Positions 38,148-48,674 of a stretch of 64,000 nt of DNA are shown in pieces. This DNA is from Tepidanaerobacter acetatoxydans Re1 (GTDB lineage Bacteria; Bacillota; Thermosediminibacteria; Thermosediminibacterales; Tepidanaerobacteraceae). A program made the translations under genes and the position numbers. Numbering within the stretch: the first letter of the stretch is position 1; every line of letters starts with the position of its first letter. The stretch lies in assembly GCF_000328765.2 (NCBI RefSeq), contig NC_019954.2:1718516-1782515 (forward strand), given 5' to 3'. Below the pieces are notes generated by a model. That model was given only the letters and a program-made list of their open reading frames with translations, was not told where the DNA came from and did no database searches.

Positions 38148-40994
38148 CTATTGTGTGTCAAGCAAGTCTATTATATACCCTATTTCTGTGTCAGGAACGG
38201 TAATGCCAAATGCTTCTTCAATGTTTGCTAGAGATAATTTCACTTTTTCATATATACTCATCTTTTTTTGTATTAATTCATCAATGTTGTTATACGGTAA
38301 TATATCATTTTGAATAAGCCTTTCTATCATACAGCAATTGTGAAAAATGTATCTAGATTTAATTCTGGCAGAATCCTTTATACCTAACAATTTTATTGTT
38401 GCAGTATATGAATCATTAACCACATTATATGCTTTTATAGGATTTAGAAAAGTAAGTAATTCTTCCAACATATTAATGAATACGTTTTCTTCCGATTGTT
38501 TTTTACTTTTTATATAGTTGTTCGAACCAGTAATACTTTTTTCCAGTTTCCTAACTCCATCTCCTATTATTAGTTCATCTATTGGGATAAAAGGAACTTG
38601 TGGTATATGCAAATCTACTGTTCCAACTACAGCTATTACATCGTCGTAACCATTTTTATCTAAGATATTATCCAAGTTTTCAGCTTTATTTACTGGTTGT
38701 ATCTTGACATTATATTCATCCACAAAATTTAAAGTGTTTTTTAAAAGTTGTGCAATTTTTACAGCAGCACCCATGCCTGAAATACATGTAGTAAGTATTG
38801 TTTTTGAAGATGAAATATTAACTCTGTTTTTAATATCTCCACTAATTATTCTTCCGATATATGGGTTTGCTCTATTTAGATCTTCAACAAGAACTGATAA
38901 GGTCATTTCTGGCAATAGGCTTTTTCTTACAGCTTCTATTACTATTGGGGTAGAAATATTCTCTATGGATTTAGTTAAAACATTTGCTTTCTGAGTAATA
39001 ATCTCTGCAAAAGCAGTAAGGGATCCCATATCCACCAGCAATAATACTCCTTTTCCTTCATCTACTTTTTTAACCATTTCTATAGTTTTTTCTAATGCAT
39101 TGTCTACTTTCATATCAAGTGGCATGTCAATTGCTTTGCAATGTTCCGTAGCAAGCAAGGTATTGGCAACATCAGCAATACTAGTAGCTGTTGCCTCTCC
39201 ATGAGCTAAAACTATAACTCCAATTTTGCTGTAATCATCACCTGTATCAACAGCACTTAAAAACATAGTTAGGAAACCAATTTCGCCTGTCGGTATGCTG
39301 ATTCCTAACTCTTGCTGCAAAACTTCTCTAATCATTTTGGCCACCTTAAACTCGCTCGGATTATTTAAAGCAATTTTATTTATTTCTTCATAATAAATTA
39401 GGCTTTTGTCAGCTATCCTTTCCATCAAAGCACTTATATGCATAGCAAGACCTATTATAGCTCTATTGCTGAAATGTTTATTTAATTTTTGTTCCGCAAG
39501 TATCAATGCTGTCTCCGCAGCATTATATACCTTCGGATTTATAATTTTAAATAATTCATTTTTATCCAACAAGGCCTTTTCTGTATTATGATCATATTTC
39601 TTTAAGAGTTTTTTTAAATATTTTATTATATCATTATTTATGATTTCGCTGATTTTATCATTTGAAAAGCCTATATTTAGATAATGATTATACTTTTTAG
39701 TTATTTCTTTATACAAATTATCAGATACATCAAAGCTGTTCAAGTTAATAGTTTCTGCTAACTTTTTATCGTCAGGTTTGTATATATAATAGTCTTTGCC
39801 GTACTCTAATAGCTCAAAAACTTCACTGTAATCTTTGTGTCTGCTTAGTAAGCCACTGTATATATGTTCCGGCAAAAGATGAATATTTATTTCAATCTCC
39901 TTTTTATTATAGGTTTTATAATCTAAGAATCCTCTCGCACATAGAAGCTGTATATCACCTTTAAGTTGCCCGATATTTCCGTAGCAGTCATAAAGCAAAA
40001 AAGCTCTAATTACATCCTTGTGTATTCTAATTGGCACTTTAACATTACTTGCCTCGCTCATAAAAAAAGTTTCTATGAATTCTAATCTTTCATTAAGAGG
40101 TCTATCCTCCAAAGATGGAAGATTTATTGTCATTGGAATTCTCCGCAAAAAAGTTTGCAAAAGTACTGAATTTAAATTTTCTGTGGTAGCTCCAATTATT
40201 AATATGCTTGCAGTATGGTATTTATCTGTTTCTCCTAGTCTTCTGTATATACCCTTATCCATAAGTAGAAACAACATTTCTTGTGCTTCAGGTGGCAGCC
40301 TGTGAATTTCGTCAAGCAATAATATACCCCCATCAGCACTTTCAATAAGGCCGGCTTTATCTTGATTTGCACCTGTAAAAGCTCCTTTAACATAACCGAA
40401 TAACTGTGATAAAATTAATTGGGGATTATCGGCATATTCAGAGCAATTAAATACTATAAGTTCGGCATCTTTTGAAATATTTCCATTATATATTGCATAT
40501 TGATACATTACTTCCGCGAATGTAGTCTTGCCTACACCCGTTGGCCCTGTTATTAACGTATGAAGTCCTCTTGGAGGGTATAATATAGCTGCTTTCGCTT
40601 GTTTTATTGCCAGTTCTAAACTACCTGTTTCTCCAATTATTCTTGCAAAAGGATCGTTTTCTTTTGTATTCAATTCATCATTAGCAAAATTGGTATTATG
40701 CAAAAAATTATTTACGTCTTCTATTACCCCATCACCTTCATACTTTATTTGCAAAATTTCTTCTAGGCAAGATTTTGCAAAAAACTTTACAGGCCTTCCA
40801 ATAATTTTGATAGCCTTGTTTTCTCTTACTAATTCGTTTAATTCTCTACTTACATTGCTTCTATCGATTTCAGTGACTTTAGAAATAGTTTCTGCATCAA
40901 ATCCAAAACTTAGGTCTTCTGCAATTTTTGCTGCTGATACGTCAGATGACAAATTCTTTAAAGCTATAAAAACTTTTTCCTTTCTAGTCATCAT
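38148..40994 (-). CDS. LevR/DgaR-type sigma-54 activator with PRD and PTS domains
   Basis: A 948-residue activator. Order: winged HTH (1-90, AETISKVTEIDRSNVSREL), AAA+ domain (about 105-340; Walker A GPTGVGKT, sigma-54 contact KGAFTGANQDK, Walker B GGILLLDEIHRLP), PRD1 (about 460-570, AIIGLAMHISALMERI), a mannose-type IIA domain (about 580-700, IGVIVLAHGEATAT), a IIB-like domain (about 720-810, TTCISGMGAAVKIAQ) and PRD2 (to the end, IFHNCCMIERLI). It should activate the adjacent operon when the PTS is busy. AGGAGAG precedes two adjacent ATGs; the second is equally likely. Confidence 0.93.
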   Translation of the reverse strand: MMTRKEKVFIALKNLSSDVSAAKIAEDLSFGFDAETISKVTEIDRSNVSRELNELVRENKAIKIIGRPVKFFAKSCLEEILQIKYEGDGVIEDVNNFLHNTNFANDELNTKENDPFARIIGETGSLELAIKQAKAAILYPPRGLHTLITGPTGVGKTTFAEVMYQYAIYNGNISKDAELIVFNCSEYADNPQLILSQLFGYVKGAFTGANQDKAGLIESADGGILLLDEIHRLPPEAQEMLFLLMDKGIYRRLGETDKYHTASILIIGATTENLNSVLLQTFLRRIPMTINLPSLEDRPLNERLEFIETFFMSEASNVKVPIRIHKDVIRAFLLYDCYGNIGQLKGDIQLLCARGFLDYKTYNKKEIEINIHLLPEHIYSGLLSRHKDYSEVFELLEYGKDYYIYKPDDKKLAETINLNSFDVSDNLYKEITKKYNHYLNIGFSNDKISEIINNDIIKYLKKLLKKYDHNTEKALLDKNELFKIINPKVYNAAETALILAEQKLNKHFSNRAIIGLAMHISALMERIADKSLIYYEEINKIALNNPSEFKVAKMIREVLQQELGISIPTGEIGFLTMFLSAVDTGDDYSKIGVIVLAHGEATATSIADVANTLLATEHCKAIDMPLDMKVDNALEKTIEMVKKVDEGKGVLLLVDMGSLTAFAEIITQKANVLTKSIENISTPIVIEAVRKSLLPEMTLSVLVEDLNRANPYIGRIISGDIKNRVNISSSKTILTTCISGMGAAVKIAQLLKNTLNFVDEYNVKIQPVNKAENLDNILDKNGYDDVIAVVGTVDLHIPQVPFIPIDELIIGDGVRKLEKSITGSNNYIKSKKQSEENVFINMLEELLTFLNPIKAYNVVNDSYTATIKLLGIKDSARIKSRYIFHNCCMIERLIQNDILPYNNIDELIQKKMSIYEKVKLSLANIEEAFGITVPDTEIGYIIDLLDTQ

Positions 40995-41082
40995 GTTTCT
41001 CTCCTAAATAAAGTATCATTTGAAAACAATAATACTAGACGCTTAACTTTTTAATAATTTTATTTATTTTAATATATTCCAG

Positions 41083-41730
41083 CTAAACAAGCCTATTTTT
41101 GATAGCAAAAACTGCAGCTTGCGTTCGATCCATCAAGTTGAGCTTGCGCAGTATGCTGCTGACATGGTTCTTTACAGTTTTCTCACTAATACCCAGGTCA
41201 ATAGATATTTCTCTGTTGCTCATACCTTTGGCTATATCCGCCAAAACTTCTTTTTCCCTTGCCGTAAGATTTTTTCTTACATCATTATTTGATACAGGCT
41301 GTGTCAGCCTATTATACTCAGCCACCAGTGCTCGTGTCAAATTAGGCTGTATATATGTTTCACCACGACTTGCACTTCGAACTGCTTCTATTAGGCCTTG
41401 AGGTTCTATGTCTTTCAAAACATAGCCGGATATTCCAAGCTTTAATAATTCCAAAAGATACTCCCTATCATCATATATCGTTAGAATCACTATTTGTGAG
41501 TCGACATTCTTTTCTCTTAGAGACTTTGTCACTTCTATGCCGTTTAACTTTGGCATATTTATGTCTAGGAGAAGAACTTGAGGCTTTTTCTCCATAACCT
41601 TCTCGATGGCTTCGATTCCATCGGAAGCCTCGTCTATGACTTCAATATCCTCTTCCATCTCTAAGATTTTTCTAAGACCTTTTCGCATAAGTACGTGGTC
41701 ATCAGCCAGCACCACAGTAATTTTTTCCAA
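41083..41730 (-). CDS. degU: NarL/DegU-type response regulator
   Basis: A 215-residue regulator. The receiver domain has VVLADDHVLMRKGL and phospho-acceptor Asp in LLLDINMPKLNG near 55. The C-terminal LuxR-type HTH (TAREKEVLADIAKGMSNREI to about 210) binds DNA. It pairs with the DegS-like kinase 14 bases upstream. The start is TTG with AGGAGG eight bases before it. Confidence 0.88.
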   Translation of the reverse strand: MEKITVVLADDHVLMRKGLRKILEMEEDIEVIDEASDGIEAIEKVMEKKPQVLLLDINMPKLNGIEVTKSLREKNVDSQIVILTIYDDREYLLELLKLGISGYVLKDIEPQGLIEAVRSASRGETYIQPNLTRALVAEYNRLTQPVSNNDVRKNLTAREKEVLADIAKGMSNREISIDLGISEKTVKNHVSSILRKLNLMDRTQAAVFAIKNRLV

Positions 41731-41744
41731 AACTAAATCCTCCT

Positions 41745-42899
41745 TTAAAGTCTGTTAGCAAAAGGAATAGTTGCAAATAATTTAGTACCTTGACCCGGTT
41801 CAGATTCAATATTAAAAGAGCCATCGACAAGAGCAACCCGCTCTTTTATTGTCATAATGCCAAAATGTTGCTCAGAGTCGCTGCTATCTTTGGTAGATAC
41901 TTCAAAGCCTACCCCGTCATCAGCTATAACTAAATTCGCTTTACCGTCGCCAAACTCTAGTTTAACAATGCAGTTTTTTGCTTTTGAATGTTTTTTCACA
42001 TTTGTAAGGGCTTCCTGAATTAACCTAAAAATCGTCACTTCGATTTCAGAACCAAGTCTTGTTTTATCTCCAAAAAATCGAAACTCCGTCCTTATACCGG
42101 TTTCTTCCTGAAATTCCTCACAATAACGTTTTGTAACTGCTTGCAGTCCAAGATTGTCTAAAGATGAAGGCCTTAAATTAAATATGATTTTTCTTAGTTC
42201 TTGCAAGGACGATCGAACAATTTTTTTTAGTTGGTTCAACTCCTTTTTAGCTTCATTCAAATCTCTTTCCATAAGCCTTTCACATATATCTGTTTGAATA
42301 ACTATATTAGCCAGTGTCTGAGCCGGCCCATCATGGATATCCCGTGCCACGCGCTGCCGTTCTTCTTCCTGGGCCTTTATGATTTTAGCTGCAAGGTTAC
42401 GTCTCTCATTAATATCTGAAATGTGCCCCGACATATCCTTAAGATCTCCCTTTAAAAAACCTAAAGCCACTCCCAACTGCATCATCAAATGTTCTGATTG
42501 GTTTAATATATTAAGCATGCTTTTTAGATTCCGCTCAAGATCATCTCGTTTTTCCCTAAGCTGAATTTCTTTTTGACGCTCAATAGAAAGTCTTATCTGT
42601 ATATCCTTGGTTTCCTCATAAGCAGCTTTTATATCTTCCTCCGAATGTTTTTCAAAGTCCCTGCTTACTATCATCAACTTAAATTTAGCTGATTTTTCTA
42701 GCTTAGCTAGGTTGTCAACCTCTCTGATTCTATCTTTAACTTGAGCTTTTAAATCTTCAAGCTCTCTTTGTATGCGCTCACACTCTTGTCTTGCATGCTC
42801 AAAAATGTTAAAAATCTCTTTTTGCCCTTTTTCAATTGCATCAATAGTAGAATTTATCACTTCATTTAGATATTCTATATTTATTTGGGTTTTATGCAT
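41745..42899 (-). CDS. degS: DegS-type sensor histidine kinase
   Basis: A 384-residue soluble kinase. A long coiled-coil sensor domain (about 1-170) is followed by HisKA_3 with EEERQRVARDIHDGPAQTL (phospho-His near 185-190) and a HATPase domain (about 280-384; NVKKHSKAKN, VIADDGVGFE, GQGTKLFATIPF). It lacks membrane helices, as DegS does. The ATG of MHKTQINIEYL is used with GGGGG upstream. In Clostridia the pair controls secreted enzymes and competence-like or motility functions; targets here are unknown. Confidence 0.88.
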   Translation of the reverse strand: MHKTQINIEYLNEVINSTIDAIEKGQKEIFNIFEHARQECERIQRELEDLKAQVKDRIREVDNLAKLEKSAKFKLMIVSRDFEKHSEEDIKAAYEETKDIQIRLSIERQKEIQLREKRDDLERNLKSMLNILNQSEHLMMQLGVALGFLKGDLKDMSGHISDINERRNLAAKIIKAQEEERQRVARDIHDGPAQTLANIVIQTDICERLMERDLNEAKKELNQLKKIVRSSLQELRKIIFNLRPSSLDNLGLQAVTKRYCEEFQEETGIRTEFRFFGDKTRLGSEIEVTIFRLIQEALTNVKKHSKAKNCIVKLEFGDGKANLVIADDGVGFEVSTKDSSDSEQHFGIMTIKERVALVDGSFNIESEPGQGTKLFATIPFANRL

Positions 42900-43046
42900 A
42901 ATAAACCCCCGTTGATTTTTGTAGAATATATCAATCAAATATTATATTCGATGAAAATCGCGGATATCCCTTCTTTTGACATCTGAATAGTCGCTTGCTA
43001 TATTTTACCTTTTTATCTGTGTTAATAGCCCTTGACAAAAATAAGC

Positions 43047-43074
43047 GAAAAAAAGCAGCCTGCTAAAGGCTGCC
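43047..43074 (-). terminator. Intrinsic terminator overlapping the metK stop
   Basis: On the minus strand GCAGCC-TTTAGCA-GGCTGC is followed by seven T. The stem includes the metK stop codon. Confidence 0.9.
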
Positions 43075-44259
43075 GGCTTGATTTTTTAATATTTCTGCTT
43101 TATCTACTTTCTCCCAAGGTAGGTCTAGCTCATCTCGCCCAAAATGCCCATAAGATGCTATCTGTCTATATATCGGTCTTCTAAGATCTAAATCCCTTAT
43201 AATGGCGCCGGGGCGAAGATCAAAATTATTTATTACTAACTTTTCAATTTCTTCATCAGGCAAAATACCTGTACCAAATGTATCAATCATTACCGAAACC
43301 GGTCTTGACACACCTATAGCATACGCAAGCTGAAGCTCACATTTGGAAGCAAGGCCTGCTGCAACAATATTTTTAGCCACATAGCGAGCCGCATAAGATG
43401 CGGAACGATCGACTTTCGTAGGATCTTTACCTGAAAATGAACCTCCGCCGTGGCGGCCATAACCACCATATGTATCAACTATGATTTTACGACCTGTCAA
43501 GCCCGAATCGCCGTGAGGTCCTCCCACAACAAAGCGGCCTGTGGGGTTAACATAAATTTGTGTTTTTTTATCCATTAAATGCGCCGGAATTATTTTTTTG
43601 ATGACTTCTTCTATAATGCCTTCTTCTAAAGTCAAAAGTTCCACCGAAGAGCTATGCTGAGCAGAAACCACAATCTTGTCAACCCTTACAGGTTTTGAAT
43701 CTTCATACTGCACCGTGACCTGAGTCTTCCCATCAGGCCTTAAAAACGGAAGCACATCATTTTTTCTGACATCAGCAAGCCTTCTTGCTAGCTTATGAGC
43801 AAGCGAAATAGGCATAGGCATTAGTTCCGAAGTTTCATTTACGGCATATCCGAACATCATGCCTTGATCACCGGCACCAATCTTATCAAATTCATCAGCA
43901 TTGTCCATGCTTTGCCTTGCTTCATATGCACAGTTAACGCCCATGGCAATATCAGGTGATTGCTCATTTATACTGGTAATTACTGCACATGTGTCACAGT
44001 CAAAGCCAAATTTAGCCCGAGTGTATCCTATTTGCTTTACGGTTTCTCGAGTAACGCTGGGAATATCCACATAACAATCAGTTGTAATTTCTCCCATAAC
44101 CATTACCAAACCTGTGGTAACAGCCACTTCGCAGGCAACTCTTGCCAAAGGATCTTTGCTTAAAATCGAGTCAAGAATAGCATCAGCTACTTGATCGCAT
44201 ATTTTGTCCGGATGCCCTTCAGTTACTGATTCTGAAGTAAATAAAAAGTTTTTCCCCAT
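43063..44259 (-). CDS. metK: S-adenosylmethionine synthetase
   Basis: A 398-residue Met[22 protein letters not shown] at the N-terminus, [12 protein letters not shown] near 118, [21 protein letters not shown] near 245 (metal and ATP loop) and [17 protein letters not shown] near 272 are diagnostic. It makes SAM from methionine and ATP. AGGAGG precedes the ATG. The upstream HEAT-repeat gene is 32 bases away, and no SAM riboswitch is seen directly before metK. Confidence 0.97.
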   Translation of the reverse strand: MGKNFLFTSESVTEGHPDKICDQVADAILDSILSKDPLARVACEVAVTTGLVMVMGEITTDCYVDIPSVTRETVKQIGYTRAKFGFDCDTCAVITSINEQSPDIAMGVNCAYEARQSMDNADEFDKIGAGDQGMMFGYAVNETSELMPMPISLAHKLARRLADVRKNDVLPFLRPDGKTQVTVQYEDSKPVRVDKIVVSAQHSSSVELLTLEEGIIEEVIKKIIPAHLMDKKTQIYVNPTGRFVVGGPHGDSGLTGRKIIVDTYGGYGRHGGGSFSGKDPTKVDRSASYAARYVAKNIVAAGLASKCELQLAYAIGVSRPVSVMIDTFGTGILPDEEIEKLVINNFDLRPGAIIRDLDLRRPIYRQIASYGHFGRDELDLPWEKVDKAEILKNQAGSL

Positions 44260-44291
44260 TTTGTACCTCCTTTTTTGTTTCAGGCTCTTGA

Positions 44292-45875
44292 CTATTCAAA
44301 GTCGCCGGGATTAAACCGCATGTCAAAGCCGTTCTTCATGTTATTTAGAGCTACTTTTATACTTTCAATTATCATCCGCTGAATAAAAGGATGATGATGC
44401 AGTGGCTTAATATCCATATGCAAAAAGGCACAAAGGGCGGTTTTTGCTATTTCTGTTTGACCGGCTTTATCTAAAAAATCCGCGGACAGTTCCAGCATCC
44501 TCTTCACCTTATCTGCATTAGGTTCAATGAGCTCTTCGGTAAATCTTGCAAAAAGCTTTTCCGCTTTTTGGTATGTCATTTTTTTTATTAAATATCCTTT
44601 TCTAGACTTGTTTTCTTCAGCATAATCATAAACTCGGGGGTGTGCTATAAACCAGTCATTAAAAAAGCTGTGATTAAATAAGTCAAAAGTACTTTTAAAA
44701 CATTCTTGGTCTTTTTCAATTAATTCCAAATCATAGCCTGTAAATTGCGGATAGTAAGGCTCGCAATTTATGCGGCAATTTTGCTCCAGTAGATGTTTCC
44801 AAAAATAAAATTGATATGGAATAGGGTAATCTTTTGTTTTATTAAAAAATAGTGCATCACCTAATAGTGTAATCGCGTAATCCAAATCACATTTTGTTAC
44901 GACTGTAGTCCTTGAAAAATCTTTCACCGAAGAATTAAATTCCCGAGTCGTTATATTTGAAACTCCCCAGCAGTCCCTAACACCCATATCAGCGCTTATA
45001 AGCAAATTCATAAAGCTTAACTTTCGACTCTTAAAAGGGTTCTTCCAGGCTATCCACAATACACGGCTTCCTATACCATCTATGGAAGAAATAAATACCT
45101 TTGCTGGGTTTTGAAGATTTTCCCAAGGCTCAAAAAATTCCATGGATATGCCGTTAAATTTCAACCTTTGAGATTCACGATGTGCTATTCTTTGTATATC
45201 TTCCTCAGCAGATTTGGTTGCCAGTTTATATAAGACATACAGCGCTTTGCCTGATTTTATCTGGCCCAAAGCTTTTATGGCTTCATGAGCTACCGGATAA
45301 TCGTCAACTGATGCCATGATTTCCAGAATGGGAATAGCTCTTTCATCCTTCTGTGCTCCCAGATCTTTTATATAAGCCAGTTTCATTTCTAAGGAAAATT
45401 CATCCAAATCATCGAGTATGTAAGGTATTAAAAAAGGATCACTTTCAATATCCTCCAGCATCTCAGCCATTGAATCAGATGCCATTTTATCAAAATCTTC
45501 CATTATTATTTCAAGCGGAAGCTCACTGGCATCTATTCCATAATGAGTCAACACTGCCAATATCCGAGCTTTTATACGGTCGGAAACATTAGGCATTATT
45601 AATATATCCATCAAAGGTTCGACTACACTGTAGTCATTGGCAAATTCCAATGCATAGCAAACAATGGGGGCAATTTCCTCGTCATTTTCCCTGAGTTTGG
45701 CCAAGCAAACGGGTATTACCTGTTCACCAATGCGGAAAAGTCTTTTCATGGATTCATCCATTTGCCAGATTGTTTGCTCCGTATCTTTTAAAGATTCAAG
45801 ATAGTCCAATATTTGCTTTTTATATAAAAGTCGGTAATCAACTTTGGGCGCTTTTTCCTGAATTCTTTTCTGCAT
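44292..45875 (-). CDS. HEAT-repeat domain protein
   Basis: A 527-residue soluble protein. The first 230 residues form at least four helical repeats of HEAT/PBS-lyase type ([46 protein letters not shown]). Residues about 250-460 are a region I do not recognise, rich in aromatic residues. No signal or membrane segment. Such scaffolds usually bind other proteins. It is followed by metK with a 32-base gap, perhaps one unit. AAGGAG precedes the ATG. Confidence 0.75.
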   Translation of the reverse strand: MQKRIQEKAPKVDYRLLYKKQILDYLESLKDTEQTIWQMDESMKRLFRIGEQVIPVCLAKLRENDEEIAPIVCYALEFANDYSVVEPLMDILIMPNVSDRIKARILAVLTHYGIDASELPLEIIMEDFDKMASDSMAEMLEDIESDPFLIPYILDDLDEFSLEMKLAYIKDLGAQKDERAIPILEIMASVDDYPVAHEAIKALGQIKSGKALYVLYKLATKSAEEDIQRIAHRESQRLKFNGISMEFFEPWENLQNPAKVFISSIDGIGSRVLWIAWKNPFKSRKLSFMNLLISADMGVRDCWGVSNITTREFNSSVKDFSRTTVVTKCDLDYAITLLGDALFFNKTKDYPIPYQFYFWKHLLEQNCRINCEPYYPQFTGYDLELIEKDQECFKSTFDLFNHSFFNDWFIAHPRVYDYAEENKSRKGYLIKKMTYQKAEKLFARFTEELIEPNADKVKRMLELSADFLDKAGQTEIAKTALCAFLHMDIKPLHHHPFIQRMIIESIKVALNNMKNGFDMRFNPGDFE

Positions 45876-46110
45876 TGCCCGCTCCTTCCTTAATTTGAAA
45901 AATCATTTTATCTATTATATTACAATAAAATCTTTTTAGCAATGTCGCTTAAACTCAATACACTTATCTATATATATATTTGATTATAAGCCCTAGAATT
46001 GCCATATTTTCTGTATATTTTTTTAAATTTTCTTGAATTATCTTCTTCTAACAACTACTCTTAGCATTATAAACCAATTTTAATAATTTATCCATATGAA
46101 CTTATTAAAA

Positions 46111-46866
46111 TCAATGCAGCATCCTCTCCAGTATTTTTACATTGGCTATTTGATTAAGCTGCATGCTATACCTATCTTGAATACTAAACATAATTTCGTC
46201 AATAGGCAGCACCCATTCTCCGCACACATCAACTCCGATCACTTTACCGGTTTTCTTTATATGCAAAAGCAATTCCAAAAGCTCGTCTAAATGCATCAAA
46301 CCCTGCTCCCATCCGGTAGCAGCATCCTCTTTACAAAGTACATCCTTATCTATGCTTATATAAATAGGATCTTGGGATTTGGATAACTCATCCAAGACCT
46401 TTGGTATCATTAATTTTTGGGGGATATTGATAGGAAAGAAAGTCACATATTCATCTTGGAACTTAAATTTGTTTATAGCCGGATCTTTCGCATCTACTCC
46501 GACTACTATACATTTTCTAACCTTTTCCTCTTTAAGAGCTTGCATAGCCCAAGAACCGCAACTTATCATATCTGGAAATGTTTCATACATATCGGCATGA
46601 TAGTCAATGAGCAATAGAATAGGTTTGACTGAAATATTGCTTATTAATGAAAATGAAAGATGATGAAAATCCCCAGACCCTAAAAAACATATGCCTAAAG
46701 ATAATTTTCGAAGTTTATTTGAAATCTCGTCAAGTATTTTTGAATAACTGCAAAATCTCAATCCTTTATAACTTGTTAGGTCTATGATTGTATCAGCTTC
46801 TTCTAATAATTTTTTCTGGTAATCTAGACTATTATCTGTTTTAATTATATTAACACCAAAATCCAT
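46111..46866 (-). CDS. Arginase/agmatinase-fold (ureohydrolase) family protein
   Basis: A 251-residue protein with the metal-site motifs of ureohydrolases in order: LGSGDFHHLS near 62 (GGDHS equivalent), LLIDYHADMYE near 86 (DxHxD), YISIDKDVL near 168 (SxDxD) and GVDVCGEW near 210. TGWEQGLM near 184 follows. It is shorter than true arginases and has an altered first motif (GSGDFHH), so the substrate may be another guanidino or amide compound. The ribosome-binding site before the ATG is weak. It is flanked by AT-rich gaps with no partner gene. Confidence 0.75.
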   Translation of the reverse strand: MDFGVNIIKTDNSLDYQKKLLEEADTIIDLTSYKGLRFCSYSKILDEISNKLRKLSLGICFLGSGDFHHLSFSLISNISVKPILLLIDYHADMYETFPDMISCGSWAMQALKEEKVRKCIVVGVDAKDPAINKFKFQDEYVTFFPINIPQKLMIPKVLDELSKSQDPIYISIDKDVLCKEDAATGWEQGLMHLDELLELLLHIKKTGKVIGVDVCGEWVLPIDEIMFSIQDRYSMQLNQIANVKILERMLH

Positions 46867-46978
46867 ATGATCACAACTTTTCGTTGCTATTTATTACAAT
46901 TTAATTTTATCATAAAACTAGAATACATGTAAAAGCCTATTCTAAAAGATGCTTTGGAATCATAGAAAATATAATAGA

Positions 46979-47042
46979 AAAAGCACGGAACGGTTTTTTG
47001 CTTTGCCTTTGAATAAGGTAAGCGGTAGACCGGTACCGTGCC
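46979..47042 (-). terminator. Probable terminator after the FBPase gene
   Basis: GCACGG and CCGTGC (with inner CGG/CCG pairs) bracket a loop of about 35 bases, followed on the minus strand by CTTTTTCTATT. It begins 15 bases beyond the FBPase stop. Confidence 0.65.
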
Positions 47043-47056
47043 GATGATATTTTCTG

Positions 47057-48145
47057 TTATTTAAACCGATTTTTCAGCTTTTCCATCACCTGCGGCATTG
47101 TGGTATACTCCATTTCGTCAAGAGGTAATCTGTGAGGTTCGAACGGACCCATTTGCCTTATATAATCAGCTGCTTTAAGAGCTTTTTGTCTAGCTCTGTC
47201 AAAGGCTACATCAGCAAAAAGGTCCTGTGGCCCTATTAATCTTCCGTTAGCCAACTGAAATCCCATGGCAATTGCTCGAGGCGGTCCGTCAAAGCGCGTA
47301 GGAACTGCCTGCTTTTGAGACACAGGAATTAACGGTCCATAGTGCGAACCTCGCATCCAGCCTGTTACAAGATGAGGATTTGCAAATGGCTCCAATACTT
47401 CCCCCACCGCAGGCAATCCACTCTGGCACCGCACTATAAGCACCGGATCATCTTTACCCACATAGCGGCCTGCCATTTGGTTCATTTTTTGTGTTGAAGA
47501 TACTGCTGCTATTTCCTTATTTTTTGTATACACACTCTTTACAACATATCTGTTTGATGCACCTAAGAAAATTAATAAATCATAAAGCTCTTCCGGGCAT
47601 GAAAAAGTTACTTTCTTATCTTCTACGAGGTCTAACACTTCAAAACAAAAACCCGAATGCATTTTAGGGTCTATTACAAGCCCAATAGTATTAAACGGAT
47701 CTGCAAATATCTTATATAAAGGAAGATTCCAAGCTCCCGGCTCGGTTTTGTCCGCCATGAATATTATCACCGGCTCGCTGGGGCGCTCTTCAAATTCCAT
47801 CTCTGCTATCCCGGGGCCCATGCCTTTTATATTGCCGGAGAATGCATCTGACAGGAGATCCTGGCCTGCGCCATACATCTTTAAGCTCTTTGCCACTTCA
47901 GTGCAGCTAAGAAAAGTATTCCAAGCTAACTTGTGAACTTTTTCAGAATTTATGCCTTCTTTATGTGTGAGTATGAGATTTATATCGTCACCCACATTAG
48001 TAACAAAAAAATCTACCAATAATTCTTTCCCTTGCTGTTCTAATATTTCCTCTGCGTTTTTTAGCATATCCGGGTGAACACTCCCATGCCCTACAAATCC
48101 ACCCACATCGGCTTTAATAACTGAAAGAGTTATTTTCGAACCCAT
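47057..48145 (-). CDS. fbp: Class V fructose-1,6-bisphosphate aldolase/phosphatase
   Basis: A 362-residue archaeal-type FBPase. LSVIKADVGGFVGHGSVHP at the N-terminus (metal site and His), ILTHKEGINSEKVHKLAW near 58, DLLSDAFSGNIKGMGPGIAEME near 97-118, FMADKTEPGAWNLPLY near 129 and RFDGPPRAIAMGFQL near 285 identify it. Members both condense triose phosphates and dephosphorylate the product, which makes gluconeogenesis one-way. It is found in archaea and some deep or thermophilic bacteria. AGGAGG precedes the ATG. A separate class II aldolase lies at 15298-16227. Confidence 0.95.
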   Translation of the reverse strand: MGSKITLSVIKADVGGFVGHGSVHPDMLKNAEEILEQQGKELLVDFFVTNVGDDINLILTHKEGINSEKVHKLAWNTFLSCTEVAKSLKMYGAGQDLLSDAFSGNIKGMGPGIAEMEFEERPSEPVIIFMADKTEPGAWNLPLYKIFADPFNTIGLVIDPKMHSGFCFEVLDLVEDKKVTFSCPEELYDLLIFLGASNRYVVKSVYTKNKEIAAVSSTQKMNQMAGRYVGKDDPVLIVRCQSGLPAVGEVLEPFANPHLVTGWMRGSHYGPLIPVSQKQAVPTRFDGPPRAIAMGFQLANGRLIGPQDLFADVAFDRARQKALKAADYIRQMGPFEPHRLPLDEMEYTTMPQVMEKLKNRFK

Positions 48146-48400
48146 TCTTATACCTCCTGATATTTTTTATTATGCTGTACTATTTTGCTGTAAACTAGCT
48201 AAATGTGCTATACTTAATATATATTCGATACATTATTTAATATTCCTTCTTTGAATTAAAGTCGCAATATGCTTAATAGTTTGATACTTTTGGATAAAAA
48301 TATTGTGCAATACACTCGATAACCTTCTTATGACAAAGGGTTTATCATTAGTGACTGCACAAAAGCTTCACGCGCTGATATTTTTAAGTATTCTTCTAAA

Positions 48401-48628
48401 TCAATTGCTGCCTTTCCTAATGTCTGACAGAATATCTAAAATTTGGCTTTTGTAGTAGGTCGGAGCTTCCACAAAACCCCAACCTTTCTGAGTTTGAAAG
48501 ATTCCATCATAAGCCGCATCATGATACGTTCCTATAAAATGTGGAATTTTGTATTCTTTTAATAAGGAAGATAACAGTTTAGCTTCGATTTCATTTTCCA
48601 AAATTGCAACTTTTACTATTTCTTCCAT
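48401..48628 (-). CDS. DUF2007-type small protein
   Basis: A 75-residue protein, MEEIVKVAILENEIEAKLL onward, with the pattern of the DUF2007 (putative signal-transducing) family: an initial strand, a helix covering ENEIEAKLLSSLLKE and a central IPHFIG strand. The ATG is chosen because AAAGGAGGG lies just upstream; the frame stays open 23 codons further without a site. Function unknown. Confidence 0.7.
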   Translation of the reverse strand: MEEIVKVAILENEIEAKLLSSLLKEYKIPHFIGTYHDAAYDGIFQTQKGWGFVEAPTYYKSQILDILSDIRKGSN

Positions 48629-48674
48629 ATCATCCCTCCTTTGCGTCCAAAACACATAGCAAATATAACTGCAT

